From the NCBI GenBank assembly GCA_017303905.1, contig JAFLBH010000005.1:248001-312000 (forward strand): a stretch of DNA of 64,000 nt. Reading direction: 5' to 3'. This DNA comes from Bacteroidota bacterium (GTDB lineage: Bacteria > Bacteroidota > Bacteroidia > B-17B0 > Aurantibacillaceae). Shown here piece after piece: positions 32,501 through 39,072 of this stretch (the stretch's first letter is position 1; every line of letters begins with the position of its first letter). The notes beneath the pieces were generated by a model, which worked only from the letters and a program-made list of their open reading frames with translations, did no database searches and had not been told where the DNA came from. The translations under genes and the position numbers were made by a program.

Positions 32501-35063
32501 CACTTCCAGATAAAGAAGCGTTACAATTTCCAAAACAAGAAATTGAAGTTGTATTTGCAGAAATAGTTAACGCGTTAGGTTGGGCAATATTATACGTTTG
32601 TGTTCGTACACAACCACCGGCATCTCTTACAAATAATGTATAAACGCCTGCACACAATCCGTTATAAGGCGGATTGGTAGTAACGGTTGAACTTGCTGAT
32701 GCTAAAGTAAAGGTATAAGGCGCTCCACTTCCTCCACTAGGTGTAGAGTTAATTACGCCTGTACATACATTATTACATGTTAAACTCGTTGTTGTAACAT
32801 TCTGATTAATTTGAATGGGTTGAGAAATGGTGAAGGTTGTGTTTGCCGCACACAAACTTGCGTCTCTTACCGCAATAGTGTAATTTCCTGCGCATAAATT
32901 AGTAACAGTAGGTGTGCCTTGTCCGGTTGGGTTACCCGGCGACCATGTATAAGTGAAACCACCATTTCCACCGGAAGCATTAGCAACAGCTGAACCTGTA
33001 CATGCACCAAAACAAGTAATACTTGCCGAGTTTACCGTAAGCGTAATAGGTGGCGGCTGAGTGATTGTAATAACAGTAGGTGTAGTTACACATAAAGAAG
33101 CGTCTGTAACTGTTAAAGTATAATTGCCTGCGCACAAATTGGTAATGTTTGCTGATGTTGAAGAAAATCCGGAAGGACCAGACCAACTTATAACGTACGG
33201 CGGCACTCCTCCACTTGGATTTGCATTCGCAGAACCATTACAGGTTCCATTACAAGTAGCATTAGTAAATGTGGGATTTGCTGTGAGTGTTGGAGGAGCA
33301 GTGATTGAAAACGTTCTTGTTATAGTACATCCTTTCGAATCTGCAATGGAAACAGTATAATTAGCAGGAGCGGGTGTTAAAGAACCGCACAAACCGGTTG
33401 CTAATGTTGTTCCTTGTCCGCCACCCGGTGCCGGCGACCATGTATATGTATAACCCGGAGAACCACCGCTTGCAGTTATGGATGCGCTTGCATTACATAA
33501 TCCACCACAAGTCACATTTGTTTGTGATTGTGTTGCTGTAACTGATGTTGCAGGTTGAGAAATAGAAAAAGTAGTACTGACACTACATGTATTAACGTCG
33601 CGAATAATAACGGTATTATTACCTACACATAGGCCATTTAATCCGGCCGTATTACCAGAAGGAATGGAAACGGTTGTTCCTGAAGGAAGCCAAGTTGCAG
33701 TATATGTACCAAGATTACCACCGGTTGGAGAAACGGAAGCTGAACCCGTACATTGACCAAAACATGAAATACTTTGTGTAACTAAATTAGGTAAAATAGG
33801 ATTTGGTTGCGTCATTGTTACAGTTTCACTATAAGCACAACCCTTACTATCTGTAATATTTAAAGTATAGTTACCAGCACATAGATTAGTTAAGTTGGCG
33901 CCAATGGCCGTTGTAAATGTTTGTCCGCCCGGCGTAACAGTACCTGAATAATTTGGAGTACCACCTGAAATAAATCCATTGATAGAACCGTTACATGCAG
34001 CATTACAACTTGGTTGTGTTACTGATAATGGCGTAAAATCCAAATCAGCCATTACCATCGCTACCTGAAAAAAACCAACCACACCAAGAGTTGCATCCGT
34101 TACTGCAATCTGATATAAGGAACCGCATTTACAAAGATTGCTTAAAGAAAAAGTTGTTGGAGCATTAATGGAAGTTGCAGTTGGTGCGGCCGTACAAGCC
34201 GCCGGCCATCCTGGATAAGAAATAAAATACGGATTAGAAAGACAACCAGCATCAAAAGTAAAAGAGATTACACCATTACAAATATTAGGACAAGTAGGAA
34301 GCGTAACCGCAGTAGTAATGCCGCAGGCTAAAATCTGCTCTCCTGATTTTACTTTAGATACATCATTAAATACAGGAGGAACTTTATATAATAATGGATT
34401 TGATTTTTTCGCCAATAAAAAATAATCTTTAGCGTTCACAGTAGCTAAATTCGAAATACTGATTTTATTTATAATCGTAGTTCCCGAATTAATAAATGAA
34501 ACATTCGAATTATCGGTGGCAATAAAATCATAACATTTTAAATACCCGTTTAATAACTCAAATTTTCCGCCATTCACATAAATGTTCTTTTTGGTTTGTA
34601 ATTGAGATATTTCCCAACTACCATTTTCAAAAACAATATCATTGTTAAGTTCTCCAAAGGCCGAGTAAATTGTGTTCTTCTGACTTGAATTACTCTTAAA
34701 AACTAATTTGGTTTGAGCATCGAAACGTGTAGCGTTACTTAATTTAAAATTTCCTGCAATCGCAAGTTCAGTACTTGCATCACCGACAACATAAATCTTT
34801 GTTTTATTATTAAAGTAAATCGAACGCACTTCATTCTTACCCACCAATTCAATAACATTGTCTGCTGAGTAATTATCGAAAACTACATCTGAATTAATAT
34901 CCGGCGCTTTAAAAACCGGATTACCTCCACTTGTTAATGACCAATGTTTCGGATCATTCCATTTACCGGAACCACCCACCCAATAATACGTTTGAGCATA
35001 AGAAGTTGTTAAGAAGAAAAATAATAGAAGTGAGTATAAATGTCTTTTCACGCGAAGTGTCAT
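26535..35063 (-). CDS. Giant SprB-repeat surface adhesin with T9SS type B sorting domain
   Basis: A 2842-residue secreted protein. After the signal peptide (to about residue 23) comes a YYWVGGSGKWNDPKHW beta-helix-like region (about 24-250), one diverged SprB-like unit (about 255-345), then 29 tandem SprB repeats (about 346-2595, mean 77 residues). Two Ig/PKD-like segments (2596-2755) precede a gliding motility-associated C-terminal domain (NGFSPNTDGKNDTW to TIFR) used for type IX export. Repeats share a CN-x-x-CNGS opening, YTWSP core, LCAGNYTVTVTD and a terminal GC-x-x-T. In flavobacteria SprB moves along the cell surface to drive gliding. The gene lies 1 nt from the PorP/SprF gene. No frameshift is seen over 8.5 kb. 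Confidence 0.94.
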   Translation of the reverse strand: MTLRVKRHLYSLLLFFFLTTSYAQTYYWVGGSGKWNDPKHWSLTSGGNPVFKAPDINSDVVFDNYSADNVIELVGKNEVRSIYFNNKTKIYVVGDASTELAIAGNFKLSNATRFDAQTKLVFKSNSSQKNTIYSAFGELNNDIVFENGSWEISQLQTKKNIYVNGGKFELLNGYLKCYDFIATDNSNVSFINSGTTIINKISISNLATVNAKDYFLLAKKSNPLLYKVPPVFNDVSKVKSGEQILACGITTAVTLPTCPNICNGVISFTFDAGCLSNPYFISYPGWPAACTAAPTATSINAPTTFSLSNLCKCGSLYQIAVTDATLGVVGFFQVAMVMADLDFTPLSVTQPSCNAACNGSINGFISGGTPNYSGTVTPGGQTFTTAIGANLTNLCAGNYTLNITDSKGCAYSETVTMTQPNPILPNLVTQSISCFGQCTGSASVSPTGGNLGTYTATWLPSGTTVSIPSGNTAGLNGLCVGNNTVIIRDVNTCSVSTTFSISQPATSVTATQSQTNVTCGGLCNASASITASGGSPGYTYTWSPAPGGGQGTTLATGLCGSLTPAPANYTVSIADSKGCTITRTFSITAPPTLTANPTFTNATCNGTCNGSANANPSGGVPPYVISWSGPSGFSSTSANITNLCAGNYTLTVTDASLCVTTPTVITITQPPPITLTVNSASITCFGACTGSAVANASGGNGGFTYTWSPGNPTGQGTPTVTNLCAGNYTIAVRDASLCAANTTFTISQPIQINQNVTTTSLTCNNVCTGVINSTPSGGSGAPYTFTLASASSTVTTNPPYNGLCAGVYTLFVRDAGGCVRTQTYNIAQPNALTISANTTSISCFGNCNASLSGSAGGGTPIYTFVWTTPTSTINGAVINGQCAGNFTLTVTDANGCATNTAVTITQPTDVTVALTPNPPSCNNGCNGSITSTVSGGTPAYTYNWSTGSTLTTVGSLCSGNYTLVVTDSRGCTKTTTTNISNPLPIAITTTAVPTNCAGTCDGQGLALASGGTPGYNYSWSTVPVQTGTVASNLCSGNYVVTVTDSQGCTNSANVNITSPPTLTAAITGIQPSCNACTGAATITAGGGTPAFTYSWIPSSQTNSVATNLCVGQQTVIVSDSRGCTVTRTVNIVQTVSVNITTTGTVLTCNNGCTGAASANASGGTLPYTYTWTSVPTQSTQVASGLCAGLYTVTVADQLGCSNTGTISFVNPPAINVTSTVTAATCNSVCNGAISVTASGGTGALSYTWSPGNPTGQGTPNVTNLCAGNYTVDIRDANNCIQTRTFTISEPSAITSTFTSVNPTTCSGTNGSITATIGGGTPAYQFTWTPGGSTSATLTNVGAGTYTLTIRDNAGCTQTLVTTLSDPTGPTITVTSSSVTCPALCNGTASVSAVGTAPITFSWSTGATTPNISGLCQGTFAVNVSDATNCTVSQTFAIAQPPTFSLNATSFNAGCNSSCNGSITTSPAGGTPGYTVTWLPGSVTTQTLTNLCAGTYSANVTDANGCAYAQTFTITQPTSVAASVTGTNVLCNTACNGSASVTPSGGTAPYTFTWTPLPPFAGSSFPTVNGLCPGVYSVTVIDANLCQTTATVQITEPSALTGTVNVTNAICNSQCNGSASVTIGGGTPTYTFSWSGSASTTSVASNLCAGTYSSIVTDLNGCSVTTTFAITQPSPISVTATPTSPLCNSACNGSITTNVTGGTGAYSYTWIPTGTGANPTALCPGSYTVFVRDINNCLGQNVTNLVNPLPLQANATFTNPSCNSNCNGVAISNPANGTAPFSYTWTSVPNQNTQSATALCAGTYSVFVSDFNGCLDTQQVVLVSPPSLTINPSTSAATCGTLCNGSINVAPSGGTPAYTFTWTPSVSTGSVASNICAGIYTVIVRDANNCSTTFQIPLSNSNGPSSAVVTSTNVNCNGQCTGAASVTNPVDGTAPYVIAWVPPVTSTVNPATSLCAGTYTAQITDANSCILFQSVTITEPPLINANTTVNQPLCAGNCNGTITANASGGSPAYTYSWSTGATTSSITNICPGNYTLTVTDALSCAITQTFNLPGLVSITSTTIVTNNLCNGTCNGSILASAVSGGIGPYTFSWSDPLGQNTQQAIGLCDGTYSVTITDTQGCFNVFPGSITSPAAITMTSAITQPSCGLCNGSSTVTAIGGTAPFTYSWSNGATGVSSNSLCAGVYMITITDNNGCAQNVSLPINNSSGITGETINITNEACFNQCNGAATVTAVGGTAPITYNWLSPASTSNTLTGLCGGTYFVQMTDAQGCIRNASVTINSATDLTLTPTVTQPSCTVNNGSIVVAVTGGTPTYTFAWLPAGSTATLSNIGPGNYTVTVTDNSGCSKTLTFPINNQNGPTLVANTTSATCSGTCNAVATVSVTSGTSPFTYNWSSGTVVNSGTISTSSGLCSGVVNVTVTAANGCVSLQNLNISQPTPIVAGLPITSAPQCNGDCNGSINLVPSGGTLPYTYTWSPSGSTNPLTGLCSGTYSATITDANGCNISSTFTLVDPPVLTLTTSVVDASCNTANDGAITTTVTGGVPVYTYTWTGPSAFTNTNSSVTNILPGTYSLTLIDAAGCRKDTSITVTSTLTVLAVAGNDSTFCQTSTFTLNGSNSINGTTFNWYQVPSASPIATVVTTTVNPPVGTTTFVLEAINGACIHRDTISITSNPLPIVDAGPNYTITVLTSTIIGGSPTGPAGSTFTWIPSSTLDNPTSSNPVASNSVNTTYTVIVTDSNGCVASDTMHVHIFPEIVIPNGFSPNTDGKNDTWVIDNIIQFPDCEVEVYNRWGEQLFYSKGYGVPWDGRFKGKDLPVGTYYYIINLNHKNFPKAYTGPLTIFR
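27279..34028 (-). repeat. Tandem coding repeats: 29 SprB domains
   Basis: Twenty-nine units of about 232 nt (72-85 codons) encode SprB repeats. The DNA copies have diverged strongly, so the array is old rather than recently expanded. The longest near-identical pair is in units 5 and 12, which both encode YTWSPGNPTGQGTP. Confidence 0.9.
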
Positions 35064-35208
35064 AAACTTTGAAAGTTGTACGAATTTAAGTGTTAAAAGT
35101 TACTAAAAATTAATGCAATAAACAGGTAATTAACAATTTGCTTGTTGGAAATCTATTTATTACTTAGCGAACGGAATTATACAATTAGTTAAACCTTTCA
35201 ATTACGCA

Positions 35209-35760
35209 ATGGAAAACAACCCCTGGATTACAAAAAAATCTGAAGATGTTTACGAATCTCCTTGGATTAAAGTCGTGAAACACGATGTTTTAAACCCAGC
35301 CGGAAAACCGGCTACTTATAGCGTTGTTAATTTTAAAAACCTCGCCATTGGAATTTTACCCATTGATAATGAAGGCTTTACATGGCTCGTTGGACAATGG
35401 CGCTATCCATTGGAAGAGTACTGCTGGGAAATTCCGGAAGGCGGAGGACCTCTTGGAATTGATCCTTTAAATTCTGCCAAACGCGAATTAAAAGAAGAGA
35501 CCGGGATTGTTGCCAAAGACTTCCAAGAAATTATGCGTTTGCATTTAAGCAACTCGGCCACTAATGAATTAGCCATTGTTTATTTAGCTAAAAATTTAGA
35601 TTTTGAATCGGCCGAACCTGAAGAGAGCGAGGTTCTTCAAGTAAAACGAATTCATCTGAATGAAGCCTACGATTGGGTAATGACAGGGAAAATTACGGAT
35701 GCCATCTCTGTTGCTGCTATATTAAAAACAAAAATTATGATGGAGCAAGGCCTCATTTGA
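35209..35760 (+). CDS. NUDIX hydrolase (ADP-ribose pyrophosphatase-like)
   Basis: A 183-residue hydrolase of nucleoside diphosphate derivatives, closest in layout to ADP-ribose pyrophosphatases: the N-terminal SPWIKVVKHDVLNPAG and the WEIPEGGGPLGIDPLNSAKR stretch leading into the Nudix box RELKEETGI (about residues 94-103). The first Glu of the consensus Gx5Ex7REUxEExGU reads Ile here, while the catalytic REUxEExGU core is intact. It begins a plus-strand run (NUDIX, isomerase, lipB, serine hydrolase). A role in NAD or ADP-ribose turnover is inferred from family only. Confidence 0.88.
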   Translation: MENNPWITKKSEDVYESPWIKVVKHDVLNPAGKPATYSVVNFKNLAIGILPIDNEGFTWLVGQWRYPLEEYCWEIPEGGGPLGIDPLNSAKRELKEETGIVAKDFQEIMRLHLSNSATNELAIVYLAKNLDFESAEPEESEVLQVKRIHLNEAYDWVMTGKITDAISVAAILKTKIMMEQGLI

Positions 35761-35776
35761 TGTCCGATATTATTCT

Positions 35777-35784
35777 TACCTTTA
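35777..35784 (+). promoter_or_regulatory. Possible internal -7 box before isomerase gene
   Basis: TACCTTTA lies 12 nt before the ATG at 35797 and resembles TAnnTTTG. It could give the isomerase gene its own start in addition to read-through from the NUDIX gene. Confidence 0.3.
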
Positions 35785-35796
35785 GCTTCCCTTTTT

Positions 35797-36777
35797 ATGA
35801 AAAAGCTAGTTGAAAATTTTCCAAACCAATTACGTGAAGCATTTGATATTGCGAATGGAGCAAAATTATCTCCTAAAAACAATATTCAAAATGTTATCAT
35901 TACCGGGCTTGGCGGCTCAGGCATTGGAGGTACTATTATCAGCGAACTTGTTTCAGATAATTGTCCTGTACCTGTTACCATTAACAAAGATTATTTTTTA
36001 CCGGCATTTACCGGCCCTAATACTTTAGTGATTATTTCTTCCTACTCCGGAAATACGGAAGAAACACTACAAGCCATGGAACAAGCCATTGCAAAAAAAG
36101 CACAAGTGGTTTGTGTTACCAGCGGCGGTAAAGTGGCTGAATTAGCTTCAAAAAATAATTTTGATGTGATTACAATTCCCGGAGGAAATCCACCACGTTC
36201 TTGTATTGGTTATTCTTTAGTTCAACTAATAAAAATATTTACCTTCTATAAGCTCGCGCCGGAATCATTACTAAATGAAGTTAAAGGCTGCGTTACATTA
36301 TTAGAAAAAGAAAAAACTCATATCACTCAGGAAGCCCTTCATATTGCGAAAGAATTAAATAACAAATTACCGATTATTTATTCTTTAGGAGGAAGTGAAG
36401 GTGTGTGTGTTCGATTCAGACAACAAATTAATGAAAACAGTAAAATGCTTTGCTGGCATCATGTATTTCCTGAAATGAATCACAATGAATTGGTAGGCTG
36501 GACTTCAAAAAATGATGCTTTAAAAGTTATTACTTTCCACACTTCGTTTGATTATGCCCGCACTAAAAAACGTTATGAAGTGTGCAAACCCGTTTTTGAA
36601 AAATATTCTTCAGGCGTAATTGATGTAATGGCAAAAGGCCAAAATAAGTTAGAACAATTTATTTATCTCATTAATATCGGAGATTGGATTAGTGTTTACA
36701 TCGCGGAAATTAAAAATATCGATGCGGTTGAAGTAAACATTATCAATCATCTTAAAAACGAACTCTCAAAATTTTAA
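35797..36777 (+). CDS. Bifunctional phosphoglucose/phosphomannose isomerase-type SIS protein
   Basis: A 326-residue sugar isomerase with two SIS domains. The first carries GLGGSGIGGTIISEL (about residues 32-46) and SSYSGNTEETLQAM (about 75-88); the second has LGGSEGVCVRFRQQINEN with the EMNHNELVGW catalytic block near 226-236. This combination is the bifunctional PGI/PMI family, interconverting fructose-6-phosphate with glucose- and mannose-6-phosphate. Its stop abuts the lipB ATG (36777/36778). Such enzymes often replace a classical PGI, which cannot be judged from this window. Confidence 0.9.
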   Translation: MKKLVENFPNQLREAFDIANGAKLSPKNNIQNVIITGLGGSGIGGTIISELVSDNCPVPVTINKDYFLPAFTGPNTLVIISSYSGNTEETLQAMEQAIAKKAQVVCVTSGGKVAELASKNNFDVITIPGGNPPRSCIGYSLVQLIKIFTFYKLAPESLLNEVKGCVTLLEKEKTHITQEALHIAKELNNKLPIIYSLGGSEGVCVRFRQQINENSKMLCWHHVFPEMNHNELVGWTSKNDALKVITFHTSFDYARTKKRYEVCKPVFEKYSSGVIDVMAKGQNKLEQFIYLINIGDWISVYIAEIKNIDAVEVNIINHLKNELSKF

Positions 36778-37506
36778 ATGTCCAAAAACAAAGAGGTTAT
36801 ATTCAGCGACCTTGGTTTAATGGATTACAAAGCCTGTTGGGATTACCAGGAGAGTTTGTTTAATACTACGATTGAACAAAAAATCTACAATCGTAACAAT
36901 AACACCTCAATTCCAACTAAAAATTATTTATTATTTGTTGAGCACCCACATGTTTATACCTTAGGTAAAAGCGGCGATGCCGCCCACCTATTAATTAACG
37001 ACGAGGCTCTTAAACAAAAGCAAGCAACTTATTATAAAATTAACCGCGGTGGAGATATAACGTACCACGGACCCGGGCAATTAGTTGGTTATCCTATTCT
37101 GGATCTCGATAATTTCTTCACCGACATTCATCAATATCTGCGCTTATTGGAAGAAACTATTATATTAACAATTGCAGAATATGGCGTTAAAGGTGAAAGA
37201 AGCAAAGGTGAAACAGGTGTTTGGATTGATGTGAACGATCCTCTAAAAGCCCGTAAAATTTGTGCGTTTGGTGTAAGATGCAGCCGTTGGGTAACCATGC
37301 ACGGATGGGGTTTCAATGTAAATGCAAATCTTGATTATTTTAATAATATCGTTCCGTGCGGCATTCAGAACAAAGCTGTAACGAGTTTACATAAAGAGTT
37401 GGGCGTTGAAAAAGTAAATCTTGATGAAGTAAAACAAAAGTTAAAAAAACACTTCACGGCATTGTTCGAATGCAATATAGTGGAAGAACCGATCGTTTTA
37501 CCATAA
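36778..37506 (+). CDS. lipB: Octanoyl-[ACP]:protein N-octanoyltransferase
   Basis: A 242-residue transferase that moves octanoate from acyl carrier protein to lipoyl domains. LipB motifs are VEHPHVYTLGKSGDAAHLL (about residues 55-73), RGGDITYHGPGQLVGYPILD near 88-107, ARKICAFGVR (with the conserved Lys near 158) and PCGIQNKAVTSL (catalytic Cys near 198). There is a modest insert (RSKGETGVWIDVNDPLK) common in Bacteroidota. It starts directly after the isomerase stop. Lipoate synthase is not in the window. Confidence 0.95.
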   Translation: MSKNKEVIFSDLGLMDYKACWDYQESLFNTTIEQKIYNRNNNTSIPTKNYLLFVEHPHVYTLGKSGDAAHLLINDEALKQKQATYYKINRGGDITYHGPGQLVGYPILDLDNFFTDIHQYLRLLEETIILTIAEYGVKGERSKGETGVWIDVNDPLKARKICAFGVRCSRWVTMHGWGFNVNANLDYFNNIVPCGIQNKAVTSLHKELGVEKVNLDEVKQKLKKHFTALFECNIVEEPIVLP

Positions 37507-37509
37507 ATT

Positions 37510-38691
37510 ATGCTCAAAAAAATAGTTAAGTTTTTAGTTTACTTTATAATAGGAGCCTTCGTCCTTTTCAATATCGCTATTTTAGTAAGCGGTAAGTTGT
37601 ATTTATACAAAGGCATGTGGAATACCTACTTCAAAGGCAGAACCGGCCCTTCCGCGACTGAATTTCAAATTTTTGAGAATCGAAAAATACATGCGCTTTC
37701 ACCTACTCCACTACATCTTTCCAAACACTATAATAGTGTTCCTCTTCCTGAAGAAACGAAAAAAACATTAGAGAATTATGCTACCCATGCCTTAGTGATA
37801 TTACATAACGATAGTTTATTACATGAACAATATTGGGATGGTTATTCTGACACTTCACATACAAATTCATTTAGCGTTTCGAAAAGTTATGTTAGTGCTT
37901 TATTAGGTTGTGCTTTAACGGATGGCTACATAAAAACTATTGACGAACCTGTTTCAACATTTATTCCCGAATTTAAAGAGAAGGGCCGCGAACATGTTAC
38001 TTTAAAACATTTAGTAAGCATGACTTCCGGAGTTGATTTTGATGAAAACTATATCAATCCGTTTGCCTATCCTGCCGAAGGCTATTACGGCGAAAATTTA
38101 CTAGAAGCATCTACCAAATATCCTTTAGGAGAGGAACCGGGAAAAACATTTCGCTACATGAGCGGTAATACAGCCCTTCTCGGCGTTTGCATTTCTAAAG
38201 CGGTTGGTAAACCTTTGTCGGATTATTTGAGTGAACGTTTATGGAAGGAATTAGGTTGCGAACAACCTGCCTGGTGGAGTTTGGATAAAAAAGATGGCTA
38301 CGAAAAAGGATTTTGTTGCTTAAACAGCAATGCTAAAGATTTCGCTCGATTAGGCATGTTGTATTTAAATTTTGGGAAATGGAATGGTAAACAAATTATA
38401 GATTCCGTTTATATCCATCAAAGTATTTTACCATATGATTGCAATGAAAGTGATGGTTGCAAAAACAGAACGTATGGTTACAGTTGGTGGCTTACATCCT
38501 ATAATAACCTGGAGGTATTTTACGCAAGAGGAATTTTAGGACAATACATTATGTGTATTCCAAAATACAAATTAGTGATAGTAAAATTGGGAAGAGAACG
38601 TCGTCCTAAACTAAATGATAATCATTGTCCGGATGACGTAACAATGTGTATTGAAGCCTTTGAGAAAATGTATCCTTCAAAAATTAACTAA
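37510..38691 (+). CDS. Class C beta-lactamase-like serine hydrolase
   Basis: A 393-residue protein with an N-terminal membrane anchor (about residues 5-27) and a beta-lactamase/esterase domain. The S-x-x-K nucleophile is in NSFSVSKSYVSALLG (about residues 118-132), SMTSGVDFDE follows, and YMSGNTALLG supplies the Y-x-N motif. A late IMCIPKYKLVIVKLGR lies in the KTG-type region. Such proteins act as esterases or D-amino peptidases as often as lactamases, so antibiotic resistance should not be assumed. It follows lipB by 3 nt and converges with the ferredoxin gene, overlapping by 8 nt. Confidence 0.85.
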   Translation: MLKKIVKFLVYFIIGAFVLFNIAILVSGKLYLYKGMWNTYFKGRTGPSATEFQIFENRKIHALSPTPLHLSKHYNSVPLPEETKKTLENYATHALVILHNDSLLHEQYWDGYSDTSHTNSFSVSKSYVSALLGCALTDGYIKTIDEPVSTFIPEFKEKGREHVTLKHLVSMTSGVDFDENYINPFAYPAEGYYGENLLEASTKYPLGEEPGKTFRYMSGNTALLGVCISKAVGKPLSDYLSERLWKELGCEQPAWWSLDKKDGYEKGFCCLNSNAKDFARLGMLYLNFGKWNGKQIIDSVYIHQSILPYDCNESDGCKNRTYGYSWWLTSYNNLEVFYARGILGQYIMCIPKYKLVIVKLGRERRPKLNDNHCPDDVTMCIEAFEKMYPSKIN

Positions 38692-39013
38692 GGCCGTCGC
38701 CCATAATTTTTACGGTAATGCCATCCATACTATCATTCAACTTCAACTGACAAGAAAGACGTGAAGTGTTTGTGATGTTAGGTAATGTATCGAGCATTGC
38801 TCCTTCATCATTGCTTATTTCATGCAAATTATCGTAACCTGTTATTACCTCAACGTGACATGTTGCGCATAAAGCCATGCCTCCGCAAGTAGCAAGAATG
38901 TCGTATTCGTTACCTTTTAAAAACTCCATCAAACTTAATCCCATGTCGGTTGGAGCAACCAAAGAAGTAATTGTGTTATCAGGATTTTGAATGTTTATTG
39001 TAATATCTGCCAT
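38684..39013 (-). CDS. Adrenodoxin-type 2Fe-2S ferredoxin
   Basis: A 109-residue electron carrier with C43, C49, C52 and C88 in the C-x5-C-x2-C-x35-C arrangement of plant/adrenodoxin-type ferredoxins. The ATCGGMALCATCHVEV loop resembles the adrenodoxin group used in Fe-S assembly or P450 reduction. It is the only gene between the convergent serine hydrolase and the ppiD terminator. Its partner reductase is not visible. It ends in a short acidic-to-neutral tail without a signal peptide. Confidence 0.9.
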   Translation of the reverse strand: MADITINIQNPDNTITSLVAPTDMGLSLMEFLKGNEYDILATCGGMALCATCHVEVITGYDNLHEISNDEGAMLDTLPNITNTSRLSCQLKLNDSMDGITVKIMGDGLS

Positions 39014-39029
39014 GTTGGTATTTAAAAAA

Positions 39030-39056
39030 AAGCCCCGTCGTGTGGCGACAGGGCTT
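39030..39056 (-). terminator. Terminator of ppiD
   Basis: AAGCCC and GTCG pair with CGAC and GGGCTT around a TGTGG loop, with one C/A mismatch. An A-run on the plus strand gives the U-run after the stem on the minus strand. It lies after ppiD and before the ferredoxin start. Confidence 0.75.
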
Positions 39057-39072
39057 AAATAATCAATTAATA

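Noticed and set aside
26682..33360. Many 60-120 codon frames inside the giant adhesin gene on both strands
   Set aside because: They are shadows of the SprB repeats, appear at repeat period, and lack start-region or domain support.
27279..34028. The adhesin repeats as a CRISPR-like or satellite DNA array
   Set aside because: The unit is about 232 nt, diverged at DNA level and conserved at protein level, with no spacers. It is a protein repeat.
37510..38691. Antibiotic-resistance beta-lactamase
   Set aside because: The S-x-x-K fold is shared by esterases and peptidases; nothing indicates lactamase activity or mobility.
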